Source: Azolla caroliniana (taxonomy: Eukaryota > Polypodiophyta). Taken from it: DNA of 64,000 bases. Where the stretch lies: contig JBHGNT010000010.1 of the NCBI GenBank assembly GCA_043228905.1, positions 18,476,001 to 18,540,000 of the forward strand, given 5' to 3'. Position 1 is the first letter of the stretch. Each line of letters starts with the position of its first letter. Below, piece by piece: positions 9,670 to 22,850 of the stretch. Under the pieces are notes generated by a model. It had not been told where the DNA came from. It saw only the letters and a program-made list of their open reading frames with translations, and made no database searches. The translations under genes were made by a program, and so were the position numbers.

Positions 9670-12600
9670 ATGGCGATCTCCATCGCTGCCGAGTGGCAGA
9701 TGATGGGTGACAAATTCTACCGAAAGCAAGATCTCTACACCATGAAGTGGACCAACACAGACCTTAGCAGACATAAGGTAGCTTGTTCGCGGTTCGGAGG
9801 CCCCATAGCCATCATCAGAGATGATTCGAAGATTGTCCAATTAAGGTCAGAATCAGCTAGACCTCGTTTATCCATATTCTCTTCATCAGGAAACCTCATA
9901 TCTTCGATACTATGGGATCGACCAGGAGGTCGCCTTGTCGCGCTTGGATGGACCGAAGAAGAAAACCTAGTTTGCATAGTTCAAGATGGCACCATATTCC
10001 TGTACAACATCTATGGTGAGCTTCTGGAACCTCACATTTCCATGGGCAAAGAATGTTGGGACCAAGGTGTCTCCCAGTGTGTTGTGTGGGATCGTGGCGT
10101 CGTTTGTTTAACCGAGCGGTATGAGGTTTTCTCGATCCCTGATCTCCGGTCGCCTCATGTGCATAAACTTGCAAACCCCAACCTCGATGAAGACCCATTT
10201 TGTATGGTTGTTGTTGAGCCGCAGTTTACACAGTCTGGAGACCTTGAAGTGCTTCTGGCTGGTACCACATCAGTGATCCGAGTTGATATGCATTCGGCTC
10301 AGGAACAGGGGAGAAGTTATGGCCCTATCCAAAAGATGGCGCTTAGCCCTACCGGGACCCTCTTGGCTTGTTTCACTTATGATGGCCGGTTGCTGGTCCT
10401 GGCAAGTGATTTCTCGAGATTGTTGTCGGAATTTGATACCCAGGTTCATCTCTTAAAGCTTAATCATAGTTAATGTCAAGCTGGACTTACATATCTATAT
10501 GTATGTGCATGTTGGTAAGTATAATATGTGCATGTAGGCATTGGATCTGTATGCAATGTGTATATTTATTCATAATGTATATACATATATATCTCATAAA
10601 CAAAATAAAAGCATTTTCACATAATGCACTTATATTTTGTAGACTGATAAAAAGTATTTTACATAATTTATTCATAGCTCATGAAATGATAAAAAGAAAT
10701 TCAACAAACATTATTTATCTATTAATTTGAGCTTAGCTTGAAATTACTTTCATATGGTCCCACATTGCATTATTCTTTATATGAGGTGAACCAACAAAAT
10801 TGATCGACTAGACAAAGCTGGTGTCTCGTATAGATGTTAATAAAGTAAGTTTTAATATTAAGATATAAGATAAAACTAGTCTAAAGGCAGGCTTATATAT
10901 GGCATGGCAGAACTATATATCATGAAACAGAAAAACAAAAAGGAAGTGACTTGCAATGAAGAATGCACTCTGAATGATATTAAAATTTGACCTTACCATG
11001 AAATCACTCCAGTGAAGGAGAATTTTCCCTAAATATTCCCCATGCATTCTCTGGAAAGATTTTGCATGGTTTGTCTATGCTTAACTCCAGTGGTCCAATA
11101 TCATATGCTTGTTTAAATGAGGTGCAAAAATAACATTGGCCATGCAACAAATGTGATCAACAAGATAGTTGACCTCTAGCCATTAACAAAGAAAAGGTCT
11201 AATCTTATTGTATAAAGTAAAATAGAAAGTGATCAAGATTGCACCGAAAGTCATTAAATGGCTTGAGACTGTCCGACATGCTATTTTGAGAACCAATGCT
11301 TTCTGTGCACTCCCCATCTCTCTTTATGCATTCTCTGTGGCAGCCTACCAGTTTGACAAGAACTTGTAGAGAATTGTTACCTGAGAAAGTGCAAATGCTA
11401 CCCCTTATTTCGAATACTTAGATTCATGAATTGTGACTCTGCAGGTGGCATGTAACAGATTCACTAGATTGGGCTAGATGGGATGCAAGAATAGGCTCGT
11501 TTTTTGATTGGTGGGATGTTGCAGTGTAACATTCCTTGCATTGCCCAGAAATGTGGTATAGAAGTTAATCTGGCAATTGCTATTCAGATAGATACTATTG
11601 AAGTGCTTGAAACTTGTTTGGTTTCTATGGTGATTTCAATTCCCTTCTAGCATGTTTTGGTCATTTTCTTTTTTTCATGTCCTTTGATTTGGTGACCTTA
11701 GGGGGATTGGACATTGAGTTGTGATGTCCATAATCAATGATGGTGTGGCCCATTGGCTTTGTATCCCAGTATTTGCATCTCTGTTGTTGTCAGCATTCCT
11801 TTTCTTGTTCTATGGTAACTCCTCTTCACATTGTTAGTGCATGTGCTGGCCTATGCAAAAAGCCAGTGATGTGCAATTGCCATTGCATCCTGTGTGGTAA
11901 TATAAGGGTTCATTCTCTATGCTTTTAAAGATCGAGCAAAAGATTTGGCCAAAATCTTGTGGGCGGCTAGCCTTCTTCATCATCTTCTAAACAATGGTGA
12001 AGACTACAAAGAAGGTGGGATGCATCTTTCTTATGTGTTTGTAAGTTGAACATCTGCACATGATGTGTGCCCATCTCTTGACCTCTCTTTCACATTACTT
12101 GCAAAGTCTTTCAGCTCTAGGTATGTGAAGTGCATGGAATGAAATAGAGAAAATTCAAAATTTGTTTTTATGTAGATAATTGGGAGTTAAATCCTCAATA
12201 GCCTATCCTGTCATGCTATTAGAAACAGGTGCTTGGCCCATAGAGGTGATTGCCATGCAAAGAGTATAAAAGTATATAAAAAAGTCAAGAATATGCCCAA
12301 TCACGGAATACCAAAACAATCTTTGAACGTAGGATGTAAGGTGCAAAAAACTAATAAGAGAAAAATCCTCTAATCTGGTTGGGTGCTTGATAGTACAAAA
12401 TGGTTTGAAAGATTGAGAGTAGAAGATCTATTGGAGCTCTTAAGTATTGCCATGAAGCATGTGATGATCGAGGATAGATTACTAGAGGCACAAAGGATGA
12501 TGTGGCAAGATGCTAAAAATGTCAAAATTAAAGTACTACATTGCAAATGTTAATCCTCAATGTTGGCCCTAATATAGGATAAAAATGCTAGACTGTACCC

Positions 12601-15600
12601 AACTGCATCTTCCTACCCTCATGAGTCTTTTCTCTTGGAGAATATTAACACTTCTATGAACTCACTCATACAAATTAGGTGTTGAGGTAGCATCATGACA
12701 TCATCACCCAAGTGTGGAGATATACAAGGTATGCAATAAAAACCTAGTGGAAGATAATTATCACCTACTTTTTGCATGCACAAGGTAATTTGTGAGAAGT
12801 ATGATGACTTATTGGACTGGCATGATAATTTATGTGTCAATACACAAATGTCACATAGAATCTTTACTATAGAATAGTAATTCCCTTCTTAGGAAGGAGT
12901 CACTGACAAGATGATATTATCTTTATTTGGTTCCATAGCTCAAAATTGACCTCCTGGTTGATGATAAAAAGTCTATTCTATTCTATTTTAAGGGATAGTC
13001 CTGCGTCAGTCTCTAATTGCTGGGAGGAGAAGAGTTGGCATATTGGTTAGTGAGCACTATCGGACTTGTAAACATCCTTGTGTGTCAATCTCTGAAGGAA
13101 TTCATTGTTTGAGAAACTCATGAAATTATCTTTTGTTGTAGGCTAGCTTTCTAGGAATAGGATCCCTTTGTATGATACAAGACATTGAGTATAGAGTTCG
13201 CAAAGTTCTCCACTCAAAACCTTGTTCCATATATCATTTTGGAGAAGTGTAGGATATGGAAAGAGTTGCAAGTTCTTGATATCAACACTATTCTTGTTGA
13301 GCCACTTCATCATTTGCGAGTATCAAAATCCATCTCCCAATTCTGTTGTCATGATTTCCTTCAATGCTTTGAATGCCTTACATGTGATTCCTTGAGGTGG
13401 CTTTGTTAGATTTGCTTGATGAGGTTTATTGTCTGTAATAATGCTTCTATCATCATGGGAGTATGCCACTTTGGCTTGGATGATCTCATGTGCGGAAGAT
13501 TTTCATGCACTCAGGTGGTTCATGTAGTTAACAGTACTTTGTGTAAATGCTGATAAGTGCTTTCACCTAATGGTAGGTATTTTTCATTAGTTTATAATCG
13601 TCAATGATGTTTTGGAAAAATCTATCGTCCTTTAGATGGATTTGTTGTGTTATGCAGTTCTTTAAGTATGCGTCCGTCATGTTCTATCTGGCTCATTGGC
13701 TCAATTTCACACACACACATACTGGATCTATAAGCGTAGACTATTCGTGTCTGCTAAAGATGCATTTTACTTTGTTAGTTTACATCACATCTGCAACCAT
13801 AACGATTTAAAGTCATGCTTCATTTGTATCAGTGCTATCTTTTTTGTCACCAGCAATCTTAATGTTGTTCGTCTGGTGCCACAGTCTGCATTGCCACCTG
13901 AGCAGATTATCTGGTGTGGACCTGATAGTGTTCTCCTCTACTGGGAAGAAACATTGTTGATGGTGGGTCCAAATGGTGGCTCAATAAAGTACGAATATGA
14001 AGAATCACTTTTTCTTGTACCTGAATGTGATGGTGTACGCATCATATCAAATTCACATTCAGAGTTCTTGCAACGTGTTCCAGATTCCACAGTTTCCGTT
14101 TTCAAGATTGGAAGTACATCACCTGCAGCAATGTTGTATGATGCACTTGATCATTTTGATAAGCGCAGTGCTAAGGTAAGAATGAAAATATCATCGTCAT
14201 TTGTTGCTATCAATATTTACACACTAAAGAATATATGTTTTTTTCATGTTGACTATCATTACTAAGAATCTGTAAAACTATGGCCTACCAAGATCTGGTT
14301 TGGGACATTGAGTGTACAAACTCTTTACAAACTTTTCAGTAAGTTAATTTCGAGGTGTACGAATTTGAGCAAGTTGCTGATATCGTGGGTCTTGACAAAA
14401 AGTATTTGCGAATCTTGACCTCCATGTGGCATTATTTCTTGATGATCTATATGTCTCAGGTTCCACTTTTTGATAAAGATTCATGAGCTATCACTCAAGT
14501 ATGCCGTATTCTGTAGGTTGAATCATCCTCCTGAAGAATGTGATATCCTTCCACCATTTAAAATTAAAAATTCACAAAGTATGCAAGAAATATTATGCAT
14601 ATTTTAATGTTTCGTTGTTGGTGTAGCTGAATTGCTATGAACTATTAACAAGCCCTTGTAGAATGTTCAATTTTGGTGTAACTGGGCTTATTGCATTATT
14701 GAGTAGCCAAATGGTGATGTTGTCACTTTTGCACAAATAACATGTGATTGCACAAGTGCTTATTACTTTCTTTGGTGGTAATTCAGTAATTTGAAAAGCC
14801 TCTTGAGACTATGGTTTTCCTAAGTTCTGAAGCTGTTAAGATGGTTGATCACCATGAAATGTTGCTGTGATATGTTGTCGAGTTTTCATTATTAATTTCT
14901 ATGGATGTAGGCTGATGAAAATTTGAGGCTTATAAGACCTGCCCTTACTGAGGCAGTCGATTTCTGCATTGATGCTGCTGGCCATGAATTTGACATTGGT
15001 CAACAGAAAACTCTGTTGCGCGCAGCAGCTTATGGATTAGCTTTTTGCAGGTATCTTGAATTTCTTGAACTCATTTGTGAATAGCTGTACTATCTATATT
15101 TGTATGTGCTATGAACAGTAAACTCAGGAAAGCTTCTATAAAGCAATTGTCAGTGTGTGGGTGTTTTGGTTGCTTGTGATAATTTTTCTACAAGTTGGTT
15201 ATATTTTGTCAGCCATGTACAACATAGATGCAGATAATTTCGAAGGGATTTTGTTTGATGAATAAAACCTACCTTCAGTTATTTAGGGCTTCCCTCATTT
15301 GTTGCCATGAAGATGATGTTTCAACCGTATAGAGACTTTGTTTATGATGAAAATCCATCTCAGCTATCTATGTTCTGTTCATGTGTTCCCATAAAGATTA
15401 ATGTCTCAATCTTACGGCCTTATTCATTTACTTTGTTAAAGTTTATTGTTTTGAAAGAACCACGAAGAAAGATAAAAATTTCTTGTAATTTTATGGAAAT
15501 CATTAGCAGTGAGTTTCATAGCCTGCTTCAGTCCATGAGATCGATTTGAGTCTCATAGCCTACGTCAGTTTGTTAAATCAACTGCATATTTAGTTGCTGT

Positions 15601-18600
15601 TATTTAGTTCAACTGTGTGCATTGTTAGCTTTACGCCTTTAGAAAGTCCGTCTATTGCATAATCAGAGCTCTTGCACTCTTATCTTGCTTATATGTTCTT
15701 TATTGAATGATTTGCAATCATGGTGACTGGCAATTGTTTTTTGAAGCTAGTGGATGTCCCTGAAATTCATTATCATGGTGCCAAGAGGGTTTGATCCATA
15801 CCCTGAAGGAGAAAACTTGCAACGTGCATGCTTCATGCTTTGGCTGAAGTGCAGAAATTGACAGGTCATTTTTCATTGTAATATGTAGAGGCAAAGTTGA
15901 TATCAGAGAACTCAATATGTGGCCATATAGAAGTTAAAACTCATTCCATTGCCATAGAAACACCAAAATCCAATGTTGATTTACCACCCAGGGTATATGG
16001 AAACAACAAGACAATGATAATGACTTTTATCTTCTACTACTTAGATCATATCAAATAAATGTCTTTAGTTGAGTAAAATAGAAGAACGTCTTTAGATCAT
16101 AGCAAAGTTCTGCTAGTTGGAGATCATTTCCCTTCACTAGCTAGGATAGGTATGTTCTTTGTGTTTCAGTATGATTAGAGGAAAATGGCAGACAAAAGTG
16201 TTTGTGTGAGGTACAATTTTCTGGTGACTCATAGGGATTGATATTTGGTTTATGGACTGGCTTTAAATTCAGGATGGCACTGGGTACCTTACAACTAGCC
16301 TGAATGTGAACCGATTTTATTGTAATCATCTCTTGAGACATGGATACACTGAAACTTGTTACTATGATGTCATGCAATGTCTCTTTTGTTTTCCTTTTTA
16401 ATGTGTTATGCAAACAACAATTTATGCTTTTGGCTATTATTCTGTTTTTATAGTCATTTTCCTCGGAATCGGTTTCGTGAAATGTGTAAAACTTTGAGGG
16501 TTCTCAATGCAGTTCGTAGTTTGGATATTGGCATACCACTCAGTATCCAACAATTGAAAGTGAGAATTTATTAGGCATTTCCATTGATCCGGATCTGATT
16601 TGTTGCTCCTTTTGTTAATATAATAATGTTACTATGTTTTTTTGCAGGTTCTTACTGCACCCAACTTGATCTCCAGATTGCTAAATGCTGATTATCACTT
16701 ATTGGCATTTAAGATATCTGAATATTTGAATCTAAGCCAGGTTTGTATATAAATTCAATTTGTAAGAAAAATCAACGGACAATGACTGGAAGTTATGTGA
16801 TTATGATTGTTTCTTCTGTAAGTAGGAGAAAGTTCTGACCAATTGGGCATCCAAAAAGATTGATCTTTCAGTGAGCATACCTGATTCTACACTATTGAAT
16901 TTGATCGTTGCCAAGGTAGTTATTTAAATAAGGAAAAAGCTCCAAAATACCCCTGAATTGACCCAGAGTTTTTCTTTATTCCCCCAATGTCCCTGCGCAA
17001 CTTCCGAAAGAGAGAAAGAAGGGTATAAATTGATAATTTAACTGACCAAAACCATTTGAGGGAATGATTAAAACTTAGGGGAATTTGGGTAACTGAAGAA
17101 AACTTGGGGTATTTTGGAGTTTCCCCTTTTAATTATTACATAGTACAGTTCAAAGTTATATTGTACCTAACTAATTATTATGCTTCTCAGCTAAAAGTGT
17201 GTTCAGGTATTTCATATGCTGCAACTGCTGCAATTGCACACCAGAAAAAAAGGAGTAAACTTGCTGCTTTGCTCTTGGATTATGAGTCCCAATCCTCTGA
17301 GCAGGTTTTATTTCTAGATATTTTGATATTCGTTTAGGTATATGAATTTATTCATTATAGAAAGAAATCAAAGCAAAGTCATAAACATGTTTATATTTAA
17401 TTCTCTTGTGGTCTGATTAGCTATAAAAGGAAAAGGAATTATGTGATTAGTCATGGAAAGTATGTTCTTTATTAGATTAAGGCTGTTTCTAAAGTCATAT
17501 TATATGGGACATCATTCGGAACTATATTAAATGAAGAGTGTAACAATGTCATTTCTGAGGTCGGTTTCTGTTTTAGGCTTTCTAGATCTTGTATGTGATT
17601 TTTGGTAAAATAGCAGACATTTATTTGCAACATTGTAACTTTGGGAATGTATGAACACGCAGCTTCTTTATTTGACTGATGCATACATATGAAAACTATC
17701 ACCAGATTGACTAGTATTGTATTTTCTTTGAATTTTAGATTCCTTTACTTATCGACATGGGAGAACAAGAACGGGCCCTAACAAAGGCTATTGAAAGTGG
17801 GGACACAGATCTTGTTTATTGTGTCATCTTTCAGATCTTGGGTCAAGTATATCCTCATTTTGGTCAACACCCGTCAATGATCTTTAATTACTAGATGGCT
17901 GTCAATAATTTTATTTTTGCTCAGAAAGACCGTGAGGAGTTCAACCGCATTATTTTGTCGAAGCCACTTGCCCGTGATCTTTTTATTTCCTTTGCAAGGT
18001 TAGGATGCTATTCTAAGATCATCAGAAGCTATCCTGATTTGTATGGATCCAAATGATGAAGTAGTTCTACGATTGCAGGCAAAATGACCTGGAAGTTCTG
18101 AGGGAATTCTACATTTCTATTGGACAACCGCAGGTAGAAATTGCACTTTGTATATGTTCTTCTGAGTTTTTAATATTTCAATGCATTCTTTCTTCTGCCA
18201 TAACCTTTCTCGTTGGTTTCAACACAGATTTTTTATGTTTCTCTTTGTCACGAAATTCTAGCTAGCTAATGCTGTGTATATTTCTTGCTAAATTCCCATA
18301 TAGTTAGCCTGATGGTATAAGGTAGCATTTTGTAAATAGCGGATAAATTACAGTATATAATATATATAGGATGGCATATATATATAGTAGTGGGAGGTTT
18401 TTAATTTGGGTATACAGTGTGTCTTTCATAGTTTGTTTTTGGAGATTTCACTCGTGTAGCTCACCTCACCATTGTTACTTTCTTGTGTACATTTATGTTG
18501 CACATTTATGTAGGTTTAAGACTTGAATGCACATTTTTCCAAGGTAAAAGTTGTTGAAATCAATTTTTTTCTGATGATATGAAATCAAGGTAGAGTTATG

Positions 18601-20564
18601 GTAGATTTCTTCTCTACTAAGCTTACTCCATCATTATTAATTTTTTTACAGGGAGCAGCAGAAACATCAATCCGAGAATCTTGGGAACAAGTTAAACAAA
18701 AAAAGCAACCCCGGGAGTTGAGTGTGAGTCCATCTGCTAGTCGTCAGGCCACATTGTTCCAAGGAGCTCGTATTAAACATCTTGAGCAAGCTGAACAATA
18801 TTATGGGCAAACAAAGGAACATAACCTCGAGGCGAGATGTGTAGAGGAACATATCAAGCTGTTGAGGTAAAATATATAGCCAGGGTAAAAGTATAGAAGA
18901 TGCCTCATTGAAATACTAAATATAAATAAATGGTTGCACAAACTTAATAGATTTTATGAAACCTTACAAGTATAACTTATTGTTGGCAATTATTACTTGC
19001 AACTCAAATTTGTTGCTAAATTAGGATGAATCTTTCAAAAGAAACACTTGTGTCAAAATCATCTCAGTATATTACTTGTAGCTCCATAATTTTATTGCCA
19101 ATTTGCGGAGAATCTTTCAAAAGAATTACTGGGGTCACAATCACAGAATCCTGGAAAAAAATAGCTATTTGGCAATAAGTAGCCTTTATGTTTTCCCCCC
19201 ATATGTGATTTTTTTGCTTGCACAGTGTGGAAATTCCATATTGAATAAGCATTTACTTTGTTTGGTTTGTAGGATACAACATGATCTAGAGGCTTCCACT
19301 GGACAACCAATCTTTGTTGATTCAAGTGTTAGTGACACCATCTGTACTTGTCTAGTTATGGGGAACAATCGTGTTGCGGAAAAGTTAAGGAATGATTTCA
19401 AGGTATATGCTATTTTTTTGATATTAATCTCCCTAAAATAAGATTTTTAATTCTTTTAAAGATTATCGTGCTGTACAAGAGAAAAATATTAACTCTAAAG
19501 CAAAGCAAAAAAGATTTAACCTGTTAACCTATGATAAATCTGTGATGTGGAACTTTTAATGTCAATCTAGGTCCCCGAGAAACGTTACTATTGGCTTAAG
19601 GTCAGAGCTCTGTCGACTACTGGAAATTGGACTGCACTTGAGAAGTTTTCAAAGGAAAAGAAACCCCCAATCGGTAATATCATATAAAAATTGATAGCAT
19701 GTATTTATATACTATCATCAAATATAAATAGTAATATCAAGAAAACCCCTAGTATGTTTTTCTTGATCAAACAACGAAAATTATATGCTTTCAGATTCAT
19801 TGGCCAAATAGATTAATATTATAATCTGATTGATCAAACATGTTAATCCTTTCAGTCTTACCTCAGGTGCATGATTTCTTCTGTTGATGTTGTAATCCCA
19901 CCACTTTCTCTCATATATTGTTTTTAATTAATGAAAATTGTTTAAGGATTAATGCATATAGCTCCTGAAATTAAAAGTTTAAAACATTAATGCATCTATT
20001 TTTTGACCAAGGGTATGGAATGATATTATCCTTTACATTAAATCTAGCATTGATATTATTATTTAATACTAGCTGGGTAGTATCGTTTTCTCCCTTTATA
20101 CCAATAGGGATATCATTGATACTTTACAAGAATTGACGAGGTGATGTAATGTGTTTGTTTTTGCTGTTATCAGGTTTCAAGCCTTTTGTGGATGCTTGCA
20201 TTGAGGGAGGTGAAAATGGCGAAGCATTGAAATATATTGTTAAACTTCCTAACCCACAAGACAAAGCTGATGTAAGAGTTTATGATAGTGCATTCTCATC
20301 CATTCACATTTGTCTATTGTTTTCTAGTTTATTCTTTGGGAGTTTTTTGGGTCTTTTTTAGTTCTTTTAGTGTTTTAGTTTTTTGATCTTTGCATTTTCG
20401 TTCAGGCATACAAACGCATTGGCCTACATAATGAAGCTGCCGAGGCTGAATCTCAGAAAGAGAACAGCGAACTTTTAGGTAGACTCAAGTTGTTTGGACA
20501 GAACTCTTCAGCCGGAAACCTCTTTGATAGCATTCGAGATCGTCTTTTGTTTCAAGGAAACTGA
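9670..20564 (+). CDS. VPS16: VPS16 (VACUOLELESS1), HOPS/CORVET core subunit
   Basis: Fifteen exons join in frame: 9670-10443, 13885-14175, 14911-15050, 16454-16559, 16648-16740, 16826-16915, 17191-17304, 17739-17846, 17925-17998, 18079-18133, 18652-18866, 19273-19402, 19571-19673, 20174-20271 and 20406-20564. They give 849 aa, close to the usual plant length of about 860. The N-terminal half (MAISIAAEWQMMGDKFYRKQ..., LVALGWTEEENLVCIVQDG) is the VPS16 beta-propeller. The C-terminal half (TLRVLNAVRSLDIGIPLSIQ, AIESGDTDLVY) is the helical VPS16_C region that binds VPS33. In plants the protein (VCL1) works with VPS11, VPS18 and VPS33 in tethering membranes at vacuole and late endosome, and is essential. 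The start at 9670 follows the (GA)n leader. The stop lies inside a 62-bp tandem duplication that leaves the C-terminus FQGN unchanged. No internal stop was seen; exon borders were set by eye. Confidence 0.95.
16930..17130. mobile_element. 0.2-kb MITE in VPS16 intron 6
   Basis: The ends are inverted repeats, AAGGAAAAAGCTCCAAAATA at left against AAAAGGGGAAACTCCAAAAT read from the right, both followed by CCCC. It fills most of the 275-bp intron, starting about 15 bp after the donor. Target duplication is unclear (TA-rich flanks), so the superfamily is not assigned. Confidence 0.65.
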
Positions 20565-20624
20565 ACTCTTCAGCCGGAAACCTCTTTGATAGCATTCGAG
20601 ATCGTCTTTTGTTTCAAGGAAACT
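20501..20624 (+). repeat. 62-bp tandem duplication across the VPS16 stop
   Basis: Two apparently identical 62-bp units, 20501-20562 and 20563-20624, each begin GAACTCTTCAGCCGG. The first is coding to its end. The junction creates TGA, and the second unit is now 3' UTR, running into the likely old stop TAA. Confidence 0.93.
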
Positions 20625-20691
20625 AACTAGCTCATGGTTTCTCTTTTTCTCTCATACCCAAGATTGAGACTAGGTATAAAAATGTAACAAA

Positions 20692-20697
20692 AATAAA
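20692..20697 (+). terminator. Candidate poly(A) signal of VPS16
   Basis: AATAAA about 130 bases after the stop codon, in an A-rich stretch. Plant near-upstream elements are loose, so this is only a likely site. Confidence 0.45.
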
Positions 20698-22497
20698 GAC
20701 AAATTGTCCTTATATGATTTTTCTGCACACCGTCTTTGTTTTTCAAGTTTTGGAGTCATACATGTATAATTGAAGGTAATTTCTTCTAATGTATATATTA
20801 GTTGGGGATGTCAAACCTTTTCTAATCATAAACTTTGCACAATTATATTGAAGATTATTGTTGTATTTCTTTTTCTTGAAAGGTTTTGAATTTGTTTTGA
20901 TTTCTTGCGATGAAACAGTAGGGAGAGAAAAAGAGTCCTAGAGCTGCTTGTTCTTGAAGTAATCCCCGATACCTTGCATTGTCAAGCTATAGTAACTTGG
21001 TATGGTTTTATTGTTGTCCCTGGTGTTCAAATATGGCCTATAGGACCAAAAATTAAATGTCACCTAGAGTGTAGAATACTGGCCATTCTAGATGTACAGG
21101 AATTTTACCAACAAAAGTTGCGATTGAGATATAAAGGTGTATTGATAGGTCCAAATTGTCAAATGTTATCTAAGGTGGAGCATTGTAATAGTGGGGCACT
21201 TGAAACTCACACTCGTATTAAGGACAATTGCAATATCTTTACAAGTGGGGAGTTTACTTACCTATGCCCCATTTCACATCTGAGATAATGTGAACGAAGT
21301 TGTATGAAAGCAATGGTGCAAATGGTAGACAAGATTATTGACTCTAATATTGTATGTGCAATTTCAATTTCCCAATTCAAAGAAGATGGTTTTATAGTTT
21401 GGTGCAACATATGTTATATATAATGCGACAGGGCTTGGGGTTCCAACATATTACAATTACAAAAGAAAACTCATTCATAGAGGAATCCATTGAACTGTCT
21501 AGTGTAATGTGTCTTATCTTCCACCTTTTGTTTTCACATCTTAAATCCTTTTGGAAGAAAAAAAAACATCACGTCTTTGTGTGATCCGAGGAATTCAATA
21601 TGAGGTTTTTGTAAGGCAGGAAACCCTTCCATGCCGTTGATCTTAATGTGTAGGTATCTAGACTGTACTAGAAGCATATATGGTGTTTGTAACTTGAGGC
21701 TTCACTTGAAGAAAATTTGTAAGCAAACACTCTTGTACATTTCAAACTCTTCCCAAAGTAGACTTAGGAACACTAGCACTCCCTTGTTTACACCATTTCA
21801 CTATTACCACTATCTCACTAAGTTTGTTTTTTTTGCTAGGATTAAATGTAAGGATTACGTATCCTGAGCCCAAATTATTGACGGAAGTTTTCTTGTATAC
21901 TTACAGTAAAGCAATATCAACATGCCACATGAATAATATAAAATTAATGTTTTAAGGAAGTTTTCTTGTATACGTATGCCACATGGATATTTTCTTGGTT
22001 TGCTCGGATCAATATCAACATGCCGCATGAATAATATAAAATACTTGGCTTTAACGAAGTGTTCTATTTTCATAGCCAATGAGTGCTTCTGAAAGCTACC
22101 ATGTAGTGTTCATCAACATGCAAGGGAGTCCATTGTAGCTTCCTGCTAGATTAATATATAATTGAGTTGTCTTCTTTGTTTCAGTTTTATGCAGTCACAT
22201 GTCCAGTGATGATCGCAGTGGTCAACAGGTTCAATTCCTGCATCGTCTTGGACACATATCACGCCAGTTACAGGGTATAAATGTTGTTTCTATGAGTTCA
22301 TCCATAGATTTTCACAAGAAGACTGTTCTGATAAAATATACAATGGTTCATATAAAGATGCTAGTTATGAATCTTCTCATATATCTTTACATCAACTATA
22401 ATAAGTTGGCCTTCATTGGCATAACTTATTCATTTAAATCAACATATAAATATTCCAAACTGACTGAAGATATGAAGTGCATCCTTTTATATTAGTT
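20698..22497. other. Intergenic region between convergent VPS16 and CPSF30
   Basis: AT-rich, no supported gene. It contains partial direct repeats near 21882-22045 (GAAGTTTTCTTGTATAC and CATGAATAATATAAAAT each occur twice). A short exon-like stretch at about 22190-22275 has an upstream pyrimidine tract ending TTTCAG, an open frame and a following GTATAA. Frames such as 20974-21288 have no recognisable relatives or codon signal. Confidence 0.55.
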
Positions 22498-22503
22498 TTT
22501 ATT
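22498..22503 (-). terminator. Candidate poly(A) signal of CPSF30
   Basis: TTTATT on the + strand (AATAAA on the minus strand), about 350 bases past the CPSF30 stop. Position is plausible, nothing more. Confidence 0.3.
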
Positions 22504-22850
22504 CAATATCAGCTTGCAACAAAAAATTTAATAAAAAATGTACAATGAAGAAGGTATCAGATAAGCAAGATGTACAGTGCCGATCGACATGCGAACTACA
22601 GAAAATATCATGAAATATATGGCCGTTATGATCACATGAGATATAAGAGTAATTAAAGAATGTCTTACAATAGGAAAAAGAAAAAGCTGACTAGTCATTT
22701 TTGCAGAAATGCATGAGACATCCATTACATTTTTTTCCTTCCCAAGGATCTATTCTTGTCTTTGATTTCCTAAAAGTTAATCTACTCGTGTTAGTTGTCA
22801 ATATGGTTATATGAGATGAATATCCTTAACCCCAAAAAAGAAAAAATCTT

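Noticed and set aside
20974-21288. 104-codon + frame as a gene
   Set aside because: There are no recognisable domains and no splice or start context, and it lies in AT-rich intergenic DNA.
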